Both the position numbers and the translations under genes were made by a program. Positions 1-6,899 of a DNA stretch of 20,929 nucleotides are shown piece after piece. Position 1 is the stretch's first letter. Each line of letters begins with the position of its first letter. The DNA comes from an uncultured Legionellaceae bacterium (GTDB taxonomy: Bacteria; Pseudomonadota; Gammaproteobacteria; Legionellales; Legionellaceae), in the NCBI GenBank assembly GCA_903887975.1, contig CAISSD010000083.1, positions 1-20,929 on the forward strand, read 5' to 3'. The notes under the pieces are model-generated. The model searched no databases. It had not been told where the DNA came from and worked only from the letters and a program-made list of their open reading frames with translations.

Positions 1-2
1 AT

Positions 3-112
3 CTATCAACTTACTTTAGCCTCTTAGAAAGCCCTTCGAGACGCGTGCTACGCACGCTCCTCAGGGCGAACGGATTAAGTAAAAATGGCTAAAGTCGAGT
101 AAGTTATGATAG
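3..112. repeat. Nested imperfect long palindrome (MITE/REP-like element)
   Basis: About 110 bases just downstream of the ssb stop fold back on themselves. The GC-rich core has a perfect 6-bp stem GCGTGC (43-48) / GCACGC (52-57) with a 3-base loop. Outside it GAG 38-40 pairs with CTC 60-62, and GCCCT 31-35 pairs with AGGGC 63-67. The AT-rich arms also pair: CTATCA 3-8 with TGATAG 107-112, ACTTAC 9-14 with GTAAGT 99-104, and TTTAGCC 15-21 with GGCTAAA 87-93, leaving a 5-base bulge at 94-98. A palindrome with paired ends and a GC-rich centre in AT-rich DNA suggests a small non-coding repeat or MITE. It has no U-run, so it is not a classical intrinsic terminator, although it could still help end ssb transcription. 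I see no ORF inside. The pairing is visible directly; the mobile origin is inference. Confidence 0.5.
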
Positions 113-115
113 AAA

Positions 116-574
116 TTAAAAAGGAATATCATCATCCAATTCGTTCAATGCCACTTCATGATGATTGGCGGTGGGGGCAGAAGCCTCTTTTGTGCCGGCA
201 TACATCATGTCGTTGTTCTGTGGCATACTTCCCGTTGTTTTGGTATCCAACATTTGGAGTTCCGAGGCAATAATTTCGGTGGTATAACGCTCAACCCCTT
301 GTTGATCTTGCCATTTACGTGTTTTAAGACTGCCTTCAATGTACAGTCGTGATCCTTTACGAACATATTGACCTGCAATTTCACCCAGTTTATTAAAACA
401 CACCACCCGATGCCATTCGGTGCGCTCTTGTTTTTCACCGGATACTTTGTCTTTCCATGTTTCACTGGTGGCCAATGAAAAGCTTGCCACTGGGTTGCCG
501 TTTGGCAAGTACCTGGTTTCTGGATCATTTCCCAAATTGCCAATTAAAATAACTTTATTGATTCCGCGAGCCAT
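116..574 (-). CDS. ssb: Single-stranded DNA-binding protein SSB
   Basis: SSB coats single-stranded DNA in replication, recombination and repair and recruits partner enzymes through its acidic C-terminal tip. The 152-residue protein opens with [19 protein letters not shown], the typical OB-fold start. It carries the family segments around RYLPNG and TEWHRVV within the first ~110 residues, then a low-complexity linker with Q, N, T and A, and ends in the canonical DDDIPF partner-binding tip. I placed the start at 574 because a GGAG ribosome-binding site lies just upstream and this Met is the family start. The reading frame continues upstream to 646, but that adds 24 residues absent from SSB proteins. 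The gene is divergent from icmT and is probably not part of the secretion operon. Length and motifs look fully functional. Confidence 0.97.
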   Translation of the reverse strand: MARGINKVILIGNLGNDPETRYLPNGNPVASFSLATSETWKDKVSGEKQERTEWHRVVCFNKLGEIAGQYVRKGSRLYIEGSLKTRKWQDQQGVERYTTEIIASELQMLDTKTTGSMPQNNDMMYAGTKEASAPTANHHEVALNELDDDIPF

Positions 575-617
575 GAGGTTCTCCATTGTTAATGTGTTTA
601 AAAAGGTTGGCACAACG

Positions 618-646
618 ATTTTATTTAAATTCATGACAGTATACAA
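618..646 (-). promoter_or_regulatory. Probable ssb promoter
   Basis: On the minus strand TTGTAT (plus 641-646) is followed after exactly 17 bases by TAAAAT (plus 618-623), a sigma70-type arrangement with a good -10 and a weak -35. It would start transcription near 611, giving a leader of about 35-40 bases before the ssb ATG at 574. This is a pattern match only. Confidence 0.4.
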
Positions 647-662
647 GGATTGCAGTTCGATT

Positions 663-668
663 TATACT
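663..668 (+). promoter_or_regulatory. Possible -10 box for icmT-icmS
   Basis: TATACT matches the sigma70 -10 consensus in five of six positions and lies about 35 bases before the icmT start. No convincing -35 hexamer is present at 16-18 bases upstream, so an activator may be needed, or the true promoter may differ. The same hexamer occurs before icmP (2396-2401). Confidence 0.3.
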
Positions 669-704
669 GTTGATTAAGAGTGAATGTTTTCAAGAAGAAC
701 GAAC

Positions 705-965
705 ATGGCAGATGGATTTTCACCTTCATCACATTGGCGTGATTCCGCACGTAGTGCACGCTTTTTTATTGTTGATGCACGCGCTGCTTTCCCGATTTTT
801 TTATTTTTGATGCACATTCAATGGTGGACTGGAAGCTTGGTCTTAATTTCCGCGGTTTTTTTTGGAATTTTGGAACATTATGGGTTTACCGTCCCTATTT
901 TTTTACGTTGGTTGCGATGTTTTTTGGCCGGCCCTGTTAAATCTTCCAAACCATGGTGGCGATGA
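705..965 (+). CDS. icmT: Dot/Icm T4BSS membrane protein IcmT
   Basis: IcmT is a small inner-membrane protein of the Dot/Icm system. In L. pneumophila it is needed for intracellular growth, and its C-terminus has been linked to egress from the host. This protein has 86 residues, the length known for L. pneumophila IcmT. A family-like N-terminus (WRDSARSARFF, residues 11-21) precedes a strongly hydrophobic segment at about 27-55. It ends in a basic, Trp-rich tail (KPWWR). The frame also has a Met at 684, but I chose 705 because homologues begin MA.. and an AAGAAG ribosome-binding-like stretch sits upstream. Its stop codon directly abuts the ATG of icmS, so the two genes are certainly cotranscribed. 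Confidence 0.93.
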   Translation: MADGFSPSSHWRDSARSARFFIVDARAAFPIFLFLMHIQWWTGSLVLISAVFFGILEHYGFTVPIFLRWLRCFLAGPVKSSKPWWR

Positions 966-1310
966 ATGGCTGTTGATCTCACAAAAAGTATGGTTGCAAT
1001 AGCCAAAACACTTAATGCTAAATTTTATTTGAATGAGCGGTTCATGAGCTACGACGAAGTCTTTGCAGCCACAGGGTTGTTGCCAGCAATTGCCAGACGC
1101 GCGGATCAATTGTGCTCACTTTGTCTTGGCTATGGATTGGGTGTGTCTTTTGAAGAAGCCGAGACCAGTATGCTTGGGACGTCGGTGGTGTTTGATGAAG
1201 TGACACCCAATGTGATTCGTCTGCTTTGTCTATTGGATGTGGTTCATGAACTGATTCAAGGTGGTCCTGCACGGGATCACACGCCCCTAGACGAATTAAT
1301 GTACGACTGA
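966..1310 (+). CDS. icmS: Dot/Icm type IV adaptor/chaperone IcmS
   Basis: IcmS is a small acidic cytosolic adaptor. With IcmW (not in this window) it binds a subset of effectors and docks them on the C-terminal tail of the coupling ATPase IcmO/DotL. The 114-residue length equals that of L. pneumophila IcmS. The protein is soluble and has no signal peptide or membrane segment. Typical stretches include the N-terminal LTKSMVAIAKTLNAKFYLN region and the middle FAATGLLPAIARRADQLC region. The start codon follows the icmT stop with no gap, suggesting translational coupling. After the stop there is a 122-base gap that holds the promoter of the next gene, so icmTS appear to be a separate transcription unit. 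Confidence 0.95.
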   Translation: MAVDLTKSMVAIAKTLNAKFYLNERFMSYDEVFAATGLLPAIARRADQLCSLCLGYGLGVSFEEAETSMLGTSVVFDEVTPNVIRLLCLLDVVHELIQGGPARDHTPLDELMYD

Positions 1311-1338
1311 AGCCAGGTTCTTAGAGCCCATCTTAAAT

Positions 1339-1354
1339 GTAAAAATAACGAAAA
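1339..1354 (+). promoter_or_regulatory. Candidate CpxR binding site upstream of the icmR-position gene
   Basis: GTAAA, six bases, then GAAAA resembles the CpxR direct-repeat site (GTAAA-N5/6-GTAAA type). It ends 16 bases upstream of the -35 hexamer, roughly centred at -58 from the inferred start, which suits an activator. In L. pneumophila, CpxR is known to activate icmR. The match here is imperfect in the second half-site. Confidence 0.45.
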
Positions 1355-1370
1355 TAATCGGGATGTTTAT

Positions 1371-1398
1371 TTGAAGAACACCCAATGTCTGCTATGAT
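1371..1398 (+). promoter_or_regulatory. Promoter of the icmR-position gene and icmQ
   Basis: TTGAAG (1371-1376), a 16-base spacer, and an extended -10 TGC-TATGAT (1390-1398) make the best sigma70 promoter in the icm part of the window. The inferred start is near 1405, about 28 bases before the ATG at 1433. Confidence 0.6.
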
Positions 1399-1432
1399 TA
1401 CTATTAATACATTATGTTTTTGGTGAATCATC

Positions 1433-1666
1433 ATGGCTCAGTATTCCGCGGATCAAAAAATGTTTTTAGCCGGTTGTATTCGTGAATTGGATGCAACACG
1501 TGGTAAATTGGATAAGATTGTTGGATTTTTTAATCCATCAACAGGAAATCGTGAAGCACAGCAATGGGTTTCGAAGGTTCGAGATGAGGTTTACAATGCG
1601 CTTCAAACCATCGAGTCGGATGATTCCAATGTTGCGTCTCCTTCTTCAAATTCATTGACTGGGTGA
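1433..1666 (+). CDS. IcmR functional homologue (FIR family), IcmQ partner
   Basis: By position, between icmS and icmQ, this is the FIR (functional homologue of IcmR) gene. These genes occupy this slot across Legionella but share little sequence. The known role is to bind the N-terminus of IcmQ, keep it soluble and control its membrane insertion. The protein has only 77 residues, against about 120 for L. pneumophila IcmR. I see two likely amphipathic helices, at about residues 5-34 and 40-63 (rich in alternating K/R/E/D and L/I/V), and a polar Ser/Asn tail. This fits the helix-hairpin that IcmR contributes to the four-helix bundle with IcmQ. Only 8 bases separate it from icmQ. I cannot recognise it by sequence; identification rests on synteny, size and fold type, so I leave the symbol empty. 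Confidence 0.8.
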   Translation: MAQYSADQKMFLAGCIRELDATRGKLDKIVGFFNPSTGNREAQQWVSKVRDEVYNALQTIESDDSNVASPSSNSLTG

Positions 1667-1674
1667 TTTAATTC

Positions 1675-2247
1675 ATGAAAACAGATGCTTTTGAGGTACA
1701 TCTTAAGAAAATATTAGAGACGCTGGATGGCGCCATTGCTTCCGGGCCTTGGACACAATCTAATTTTTTGAAATCCATCGAACAGGATTTAAAAAACCTT
1801 CGTGAAAAAATTGTGGCTTATGATGATGTCCCTCATCATGATGCATTGCTCCATTCCGATGATGTGATTTTAAGCCAGCAATTAACCGGTGAGCAGGACG
1901 TTTTTATTGGGCTTTATTGCTCTGATGGCAGCAATTTGGCCTCGTGGGAAAAAATCATTAATAATCTACCCAAACATGTGGTATCAAGACCTGTGTATGA
2001 GCATGAAGAAAGCATGAAGCAGATCATTCGAATGAAAGAAAATAAAAAAAATGAGGCTTATGTGGGTGTGATGATTAAAAAATCTGATATTATTGCTTTG
2101 GATGTTAATAAAGTCCCGATGGATAAATTAGGTCAACCTTTGTTGACCATCAAAGATAGCGCGATTCATTTAGAAAACATTAAATTTTTTGTGTACAATT
2201 CTGTCAAATACAACTTTAAACAAGGGAAATTGGTTAAGGCCATTTAA
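1675..2247 (+). CDS. icmQ: Dot/Icm protein IcmQ
   Basis: IcmQ is a cytosolic, membrane-active T4BSS protein. In L. pneumophila its N-terminal helical domain binds IcmR, and its C-terminal domain has a fold related to ADP-ribosyltransferase toxins and binds NAD+. The 190-residue length matches the family (about 191). The first ~60 residues are helical and charged; a linker follows around the HHDALLHSDD region, then an alpha/beta C-terminal domain containing the YVGVMIKKSDI segment and a basic C-terminus. There is no signal peptide. It is presumably driven by the promoter at 1371-1398 with the preceding small gene. It is followed by 187 bases without a gene. Confidence 0.92.
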   Translation: MKTDAFEVHLKKILETLDGAIASGPWTQSNFLKSIEQDLKNLREKIVAYDDVPHHDALLHSDDVILSQQLTGEQDVFIGLYCSDGSNLASWEKIINNLPKHVVSRPVYEHEESMKQIIRMKENKKNEAYVGVMIKKSDIIALDVNKVPMDKLGQPLLTIKDSAIHLENIKFFVYNSVKYNFKQGKLVKAI

Positions 2248-2395
2248 AAACATCTTTTGCCAACTCCAAACTCCAGTAAAAAAACAAATCTCGATTTAAA
2301 GCTCGATACTGATGAGCGCTATTCTTGCAAATAAGCTACCGAATCGATACAACAGGGCAAGATATAACCCCTATCATTTCCCAGCATCTTGGGTA

Positions 2396-2401
2396 TATAC
2401 T
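2396..2401 (+). promoter_or_regulatory. Possible -10 box for icmP in the 187-base icmQ-icmP gap
   Basis: The gap 2248-2434 has no ORF with a credible start. It is A-rich after icmQ and contains TATACT (2396-2401), 33 bases before the icmP ATG, with only a weak -35 (ATCATT, 2373-2378). A second candidate -35, TTGCAA at 2325-2330, lacks a good -10. A new transcription unit probably begins here, given the size of the gap compared with the tight spacing downstream. I see no clear terminator hairpin after icmQ. Confidence 0.35.
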
Positions 2402-2434
2402 ATTTTTTAAGCGTCTATTTCATTAAAGAGCAAC

Positions 2435-3571
2435 ATGGCACAGCAAGCGCAGCAGCAATCAGGTGGTGATAACTCCATGGCGCCAGTGTGGTTAACCATT
2501 CTGCTTTTTTGTACGTTAGGTCTTTTGTGGTATGTGGGACACGCTTATATTGTTGCGTTTGTTTTTAGCATCATCACGGTCTTCGCAGAAATAGTGGATT
2601 TGTTGTTGCCCACCAAGCCATTGGCCCAAGAAATTTATCTGATGCAAACGCTTGATCCTGCAGCCGTTGAATGGGCTCAAATGATTTTGTTGTTGGGTTT
2701 GGTCGGGGCTTATATTCGTTATCCTTTTGGGTTTATCCTGGCCGTTCTGGCTGTTGTTTTGTATCGCTCCGATATTACTCAAAAATTTCGTCGTGCACAT
2801 TCCATGAAAACTTTGCGTGCTCAAGAGCAGGTGAATTGGCCATCAATTATGCCCATTGTTAAATTAGATTTGGCCAATCAAGACATCAGTGTAGGGCCTT
2901 GGGCCATGGCATTAACGCCCATGGAGTTTGCCAGAAAATACAATTTGTTGAAAAAAAATGATGCATTGGTGGATACGCCATTACCAGGCATGGAATGGAC
3001 TGCGGGTATTCGACGTGCCGATGCCAAGCGGGTATTTACCTTACAACTGGGGCCATATTGGCAGGGTTTTGACCATTGCCCACCGGCCGCGCGTGCATTG
3101 GCGGCTGTGTTTATGGCCCGCATGAATCGTGATAGGGCGGCTGCTTCTGCGATTTTGGTTGAATTGGATAAAGGTTTTGCCTCGGGCAGGATGAATTTTG
3201 ATGTGGCAAATAAAACATTAAATCAATACAAAAATGCTGAAAATGTTCAAGAAGTGGTGTCCAAACATGCTTATTTATTAACGGTCATGGCCTCGCTTTT
3301 AAAAGCCTCTCGCGATGATGGGGTGGTCGCCAGTGCTGAATTTTTGTGGTTAAAGCCTGTGGATAGGCGTTTATGGTATATGTTGAATAGCGTGGGGCGC
3401 CAAACCCCTTTTGCCGAAGTTGGTGGGCCTTTTGCCCATTGGCGCGCCGAGCAAGTGATGGGACGAAGCGCTTTGGCGCCCATGGTTGACGAGGCCATTA
3501 AAGCGCTTGAAATTGCCATTAGGGAAATCAAACTTTCTCCCAAAGAATTACAGGAGTTAAAGGCACAATGA
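2435..3571 (+). CDS. icmP: Dot/Icm coupling-complex protein IcmP/DotM
   Basis: IcmP (DotM) is an inner-membrane member of the type IV coupling complex with IcmO/DotL and IcmJ/DotN. The cytosolic domain of the L. pneumophila protein binds effectors carrying Glu-rich C-terminal signals. The 378 residues agree with about 376 for the family. After a Gln-rich N-terminus there are hydrophobic segments at about 17-55 and 81-109, then a long soluble domain (120-378) with the family-like GPWAMALTPMEFARKYNLL segment near 153-172 and LWYMLNSVGRQTPFAEVGG near 311-329. The last codon overlaps the icmO start (ATGA at 3568-3571), so the two subunits are translationally coupled, fitting their assembly into one complex. 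Confidence 0.96.
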   Translation: MAQQAQQQSGGDNSMAPVWLTILLFCTLGLLWYVGHAYIVAFVFSIITVFAEIVDLLLPTKPLAQEIYLMQTLDPAAVEWAQMILLLGLVGAYIRYPFGFILAVLAVVLYRSDITQKFRRAHSMKTLRAQEQVNWPSIMPIVKLDLANQDISVGPWAMALTPMEFARKYNLLKKNDALVDTPLPGMEWTAGIRRADAKRVFTLQLGPYWQGFDHCPPAARALAAVFMARMNRDRAAASAILVELDKGFASGRMNFDVANKTLNQYKNAENVQEVVSKHAYLLTVMASLLKASRDDGVVASAEFLWLKPVDRRLWYMLNSVGRQTPFAEVGGPFAHWRAEQVMGRSALAPMVDEAIKALEIAIREIKLSPKELQELKAQ

Positions 3572-5898
3572 GAGGAATTGACACCAGAAACGAAATTGAC
3601 CCAACACTCCTCTTGCGCGACACCCGATCGTTCACTAAAAAAATCAGTGATTTTTTTGCAAAACCGGCCAATATTTCGGTGGTTTTGGTCTCTATGGCGG
3701 GGGGGTGTTACTTCTTTCCTGAAATCACCCTGCTTTTGTTCTTGATTGGTTTGGGTTGTTTTACGTTTGCTTACACACGAAAACAAAAATTGCCTTTTCG
3801 TATGCCTAAAATTGCCAAGGTAAAAGACTACAACGATTTAAAACCAGGCATCAAACTGCCAAATATGGCCCGAGGAATTGCTTATTTTGGTAATGATCTC
3901 AAAACCAACGAAGAATTATGGTTTGCCAATGATGACATGCGAACCCATGCCTTGATTTTTGGATCAACGGGTAGTGGTAAAACCGAAGCCTTGGTATCGA
4001 TTGCCTTTAATGCTTTGGTACAAGGCAGTGGTTTTATTTATGTGGATGGTAAAGGCGATAACTCACTCTATGCCAAGGTTTTTTCCATGGCGCGCAGTAT
4101 GGGGCGCGAAGATGATTTATTGCTGATTAATTTTATGACCGGTGCACGAGATATTGTCGGCCCTCAATCCAAACGTTTGTCCAATACACTGAATCCTTTT
4201 TGTCAAGGCTCATCAAGCATGTTGACTCAACTTGTGGTTAGTCTGATGGGGAGCTCAAGTAATAATTCTTCGGATGGCGATATGTGGAAAGGGCGTGCCA
4301 TTGCGTTTGTTGAAGCCTTGATGCGTTTGTTGGTGTACATGCGTGATGAAGGGGCGATTCTTCTTGATGCCAATACCATTCGTAATTATTTTGACTTGAC
4401 TCGATTAGAGGCCATCGTCATTGACAAAGTTTTTCCACGAGACGATCAAGAAGCCATTAATATAGAATCGATTCCCACGTTGGTGACTGATCCTCTTAGA
4501 AATTATCTCAAAACTTTACCTGGGTATAATCCAGAGAAAAAAGGCAAACAAGTTTCGCAAGTGTTGGAGCAACATGGGTTTATTACCATGCAATTGGTTC
4601 GAAGCTTTTCATCTTTGGCGGATACTTACGGCCACATCATCAGAACCAATTTGGCTGAAGTTGATTTTAAAGACGTGGTGCTAAACCGGCGTATTTTGGT
4701 GGTTTTATTGCCCGCATTGGAAAAATCACCTGATGAGTTGGCGAATCTTGGTAAAGTGATTGTTGCATCGTTAAAGGCCATGATGGCTGCAGGACTTGGG
4801 GATGAAGTTGAGGGTGATTATCGGGATGTTATTGAACGAAAGCCCACCAATTCACCCACACCGTATATTTGTATTTTGGATGAATATGGTTATTATGCCG
4901 TGCAAGGTTTTGCTGTGGTCCCAGCACAAGCGCGCTCACTTGGTTTTTCGGCTATTTTTGCCGGGCAAGATTTACCTGCTTTTCAAAAAGCATCGAAAGA
5001 AGAAGCCGCATCCATTGGCGCTAATACCAATATTAAAATTTGTATGAAATTGGAAGATCCCACAGAAACCTGGGATTTTTTCACCAAAACCGCAGGGGAA
5101 GCTTATGTGACCAAGGTGGATTCGTTTCAGACCAAAGACACGGGCATGACCAATAGTTATATGGATACCAAAAGCTCATCATTTGAGCGTCGTGCACGGG
5201 TGGATTTGTTGGATTTGAAAGAACAAACCGAAGGTGAGGCGCATATTTTCTTTCGCTCCAAGATTGTGCGTTCACGAATGTTTTATGCCAATCCAACGCC
5301 TGTTAAAAAACTTAAGCTCAATCAGTTTTTAAAAGTTGAGCCACCATCAGATGATTATTTAAATAAATTACAACAGCAATTGACGCATTTTCAAGAGGTG
5401 GTCCAACATTTGGATGCTAATGCTGTAGACGTTTTACCCAGTGAAGAAATTAGCTTAATCACCAAATTATGGAGCGAGTCAGAAGAGGCTGGATTAATCG
5501 ATCGTGGTGTTCAAGCGCTATTGGCGTATCATTCTTACAATGAGCCGGAAGAAGTGGCCGATGTGATTGAAGATGAAGAAGAGGGTGTTTTAACCATATT
5601 CAGTCGCTTGCGACAATCTGAGGGATCATTACCTTTATTGGTTTCTGATCAAAAGCAGTTTTCCTTGCCGCTATTAAACATCAACACCACGCGCGATTGT
5701 CTGATGCATATCGAACGATTGGCGGGAGAAAAAGATAAAATTGCGGGCTCGATTGCCAACGAATTGATTAAAGATTTTCAAAAAGCAACGCGTTACCCAC
5801 CGATGGATAGAGTTGAAATTGCATCAGACGCGTTGGCATTGGAAGTTCATGCTTTGGTTGCCAAAATTGATGAAGCACGACAAAAATCGGCAGGTTAA
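3568..5898 (+). CDS. icmO: Type IV coupling ATPase IcmO/DotL
   Basis: IcmO (DotL) is the VirD4-like coupling ATPase that receives effectors at the inner membrane and feeds them to the channel. It has 776 residues (about 783 in L. pneumophila). Two N-terminal hydrophobic segments lie at about 36-50 and 52-69. The Walker A motif is GSTGSGKT at 132-139, and Walker B is ICILDEYGYY with D438-E439. The C-terminal ~120 residues are acidic and helical, including an EEVADVIEDEEEG stretch near residues 657-669. In the family this tail binds DotN, IcmS-IcmW and LvgA. The start overlaps the icmP stop. Nothing is missing from the ATPase core. A 67-base gap separates it from icmN. Confidence 0.97.
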   Translation: MRGIDTRNEIDPTLLLRDTRSFTKKISDFFAKPANISVVLVSMAGGCYFFPEITLLLFLIGLGCFTFAYTRKQKLPFRMPKIAKVKDYNDLKPGIKLPNMARGIAYFGNDLKTNEELWFANDDMRTHALIFGSTGSGKTEALVSIAFNALVQGSGFIYVDGKGDNSLYAKVFSMARSMGREDDLLLINFMTGARDIVGPQSKRLSNTLNPFCQGSSSMLTQLVVSLMGSSSNNSSDGDMWKGRAIAFVEALMRLLVYMRDEGAILLDANTIRNYFDLTRLEAIVIDKVFPRDDQEAINIESIPTLVTDPLRNYLKTLPGYNPEKKGKQVSQVLEQHGFITMQLVRSFSSLADTYGHIIRTNLAEVDFKDVVLNRRILVVLLPALEKSPDELANLGKVIVASLKAMMAAGLGDEVEGDYRDVIERKPTNSPTPYICILDEYGYYAVQGFAVVPAQARSLGFSAIFAGQDLPAFQKASKEEAASIGANTNIKICMKLEDPTETWDFFTKTAGEAYVTKVDSFQTKDTGMTNSYMDTKSSSFERRARVDLLDLKEQTEGEAHIFFRSKIVRSRMFYANPTPVKKLKLNQFLKVEPPSDDYLNKLQQQLTHFQEVVQHLDANAVDVLPSEEISLITKLWSESEEAGLIDRGVQALLAYHSYNEPEEVADVIEDEEEGVLTIFSRLRQSEGSLPLLVSDQKQFSLPLLNINTTRDCLMHIERLAGEKDKIAGSIANELIKDFQKATRYPPMDRVEIASDALALEVHALVAKIDEARQKSAG

Positions 5899-5965
5899 AC
5901 TTGCAAGAGCTGAAAATGTGTGTTTTCATGAAGTGTTATCCTGTAAAAGACCATCGAGAGCATTC

Positions 5966-6505
5966 ATGACAAAACTAATGGGTTGTGTTTTGTGTTTGTT
6001 GTTATTATCAAGTTGCCATCAAACGGCAGGCCCGTTAATCAGTACATCACAAAAATTACCTGCAACCGTTTCTGGGGCGTCAGATAAACAAATCATGGTT
6101 TTAGAACGGCATATGGGTGAAAAAGGCATACAATTAATCACCATTGGACAGAATTATTTACTCATCATTCCCTCAAGCGTATTGTTTCCTCATGAATCTC
6201 CCGATTTAACCTGGGCTTCGTTTAATACCTTGAATCAAGTGGTTGCGTATTTAAAGCAGTTTAGAAAAATTTCAGTTCATGTTCATGCTTTTGGTGCACG
6301 TGTGGGTTCAAAAGAGCGAGAACGTGCTTTAACCCATGCAAGAGCAACGGCGGTAGCAGAATATTTATGGGAACAAGGAGTGGATACGCGGTTACTCATT
6401 ACCCAAGGATTTGGGAGTCATGACAGAATTTTGCCAAAATCCACATCCATGGATGAAGATGCAAACTCAAGGATAGAAATATCCTTTAGACGGGCTGTTG
6501 GTTGA
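5966..6505 (+). CDS. icmN: Dot/Icm lipoprotein IcmN/DotK, OmpA-like
   Basis: IcmN (DotK) is an outer-membrane lipoprotein with an OmpA/Pal-like peptidoglycan-binding domain and belongs to the T4BSS core complex. From the ATG at 5966 the protein has 179 residues. A short lipoprotein signal peptide ends in the lipobox LSSC with Cys17 as the lipidated residue. The OmpA-like domain spans roughly residues 75-177, with the helix RALTHARATAVAEYLWEQGV followed by GFGSHDRI and the SRIEISFR end. The frame is open back to 5813, inside icmO, but that start would bury the signal peptide. GAGAG upstream of 5966 serves as the ribosome-binding site. Confidence 0.9.
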   Translation: MTKLMGCVLCLLLLSSCHQTAGPLISTSQKLPATVSGASDKQIMVLERHMGEKGIQLITIGQNYLLIIPSSVLFPHESPDLTWASFNTLNQVVAYLKQFRKISVHVHAFGARVGSKERERALTHARATAVAEYLWEQGVDTRLLITQGFGSHDRILPKSTSMDEDANSRIEISFRRAVG

Positions 6506-6602
6506 ATTTTATGTTTGATTTGATGTGAGAAGTGATTGATGTTTTGATTGAGTCAGTGATAAGCTTGATTGAAGATTGGATAAAAATAGATTAGAGCACA
6601 CC

Positions 6603-6887
6603 ATGGGACAAGAAACTTGGGATTTAATCAAGAAAACCAAGGGCTTTTATATCAATACCTATCATGTTGGTGGCAGTGTGTTGGTGGTCTCGGTTTTGTT
6701 TAATTTGTTGTTGGGACTGATGTTGTTTTACCTTTATTGCCATCAGCCTTCGCGTGATTTTTATGCAACAGATGGCGTGACACCGCCGGTTGCGCTAACG
6801 CCGTTGGATTCTGCGAATAAATCATCAGTGCCGCTCTTGGCTGGTGAGGTTTCGGATGATGATGGAAGTCGAGAAATACCGAAGTAA
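6603..6887 (+). CDS. icmM: Dot/Icm inner-membrane protein IcmM/DotJ
   Basis: IcmM (DotJ) is a small inner-membrane partner and partial paralogue of IcmL/DotI; in L. pneumophila the two form a complex. From the ATG at 6603 it has 94 residues, the length of L. pneumophila IcmM. A TTG at 6576 in frame would add nine residues and has no better signal. One membrane segment lies at about 23-46. It is followed by RDFYATDGVTPPVALTPLD, which repeats the post-membrane motif of IcmL (YFAT..G...P..PLD). The protein then ends in a short acidic tail, so it lacks the periplasmic VirB8-like domain of IcmL. The 97-base gap before it is nearly free of C and may carry a promoter. icmL begins 12 bases downstream. 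Confidence 0.9.
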   Translation: MGQETWDLIKKTKGFYINTYHVGGSVLVVSVLFNLLLGLMLFYLYCHQPSRDFYATDGVTPPVALTPLDSANKSSVPLLAGEVSDDDGSREIPK

Positions 6888-6899
6888 TTTGGGGATAAT

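Noticed and set aside
575..646. N-terminal extension of ssb from the Met at 646
   Set aside because: The 24 extra residues are not seen in SSB proteins, overlap the best promoter candidate, and the internal ATG at 574 has a good ribosome-binding site.
3271..3786. Minus-strand 171-residue ORF over the icmP/icmO junction
   Set aside because: It lies antisense to two well-supported genes and has no recognisable domain or ribosome-binding context; it is a shadow frame.
5813..5965. Upstream start for icmN within icmO
   Set aside because: It would place 51 residues before the lipoprotein signal peptide and prevent lipidation.
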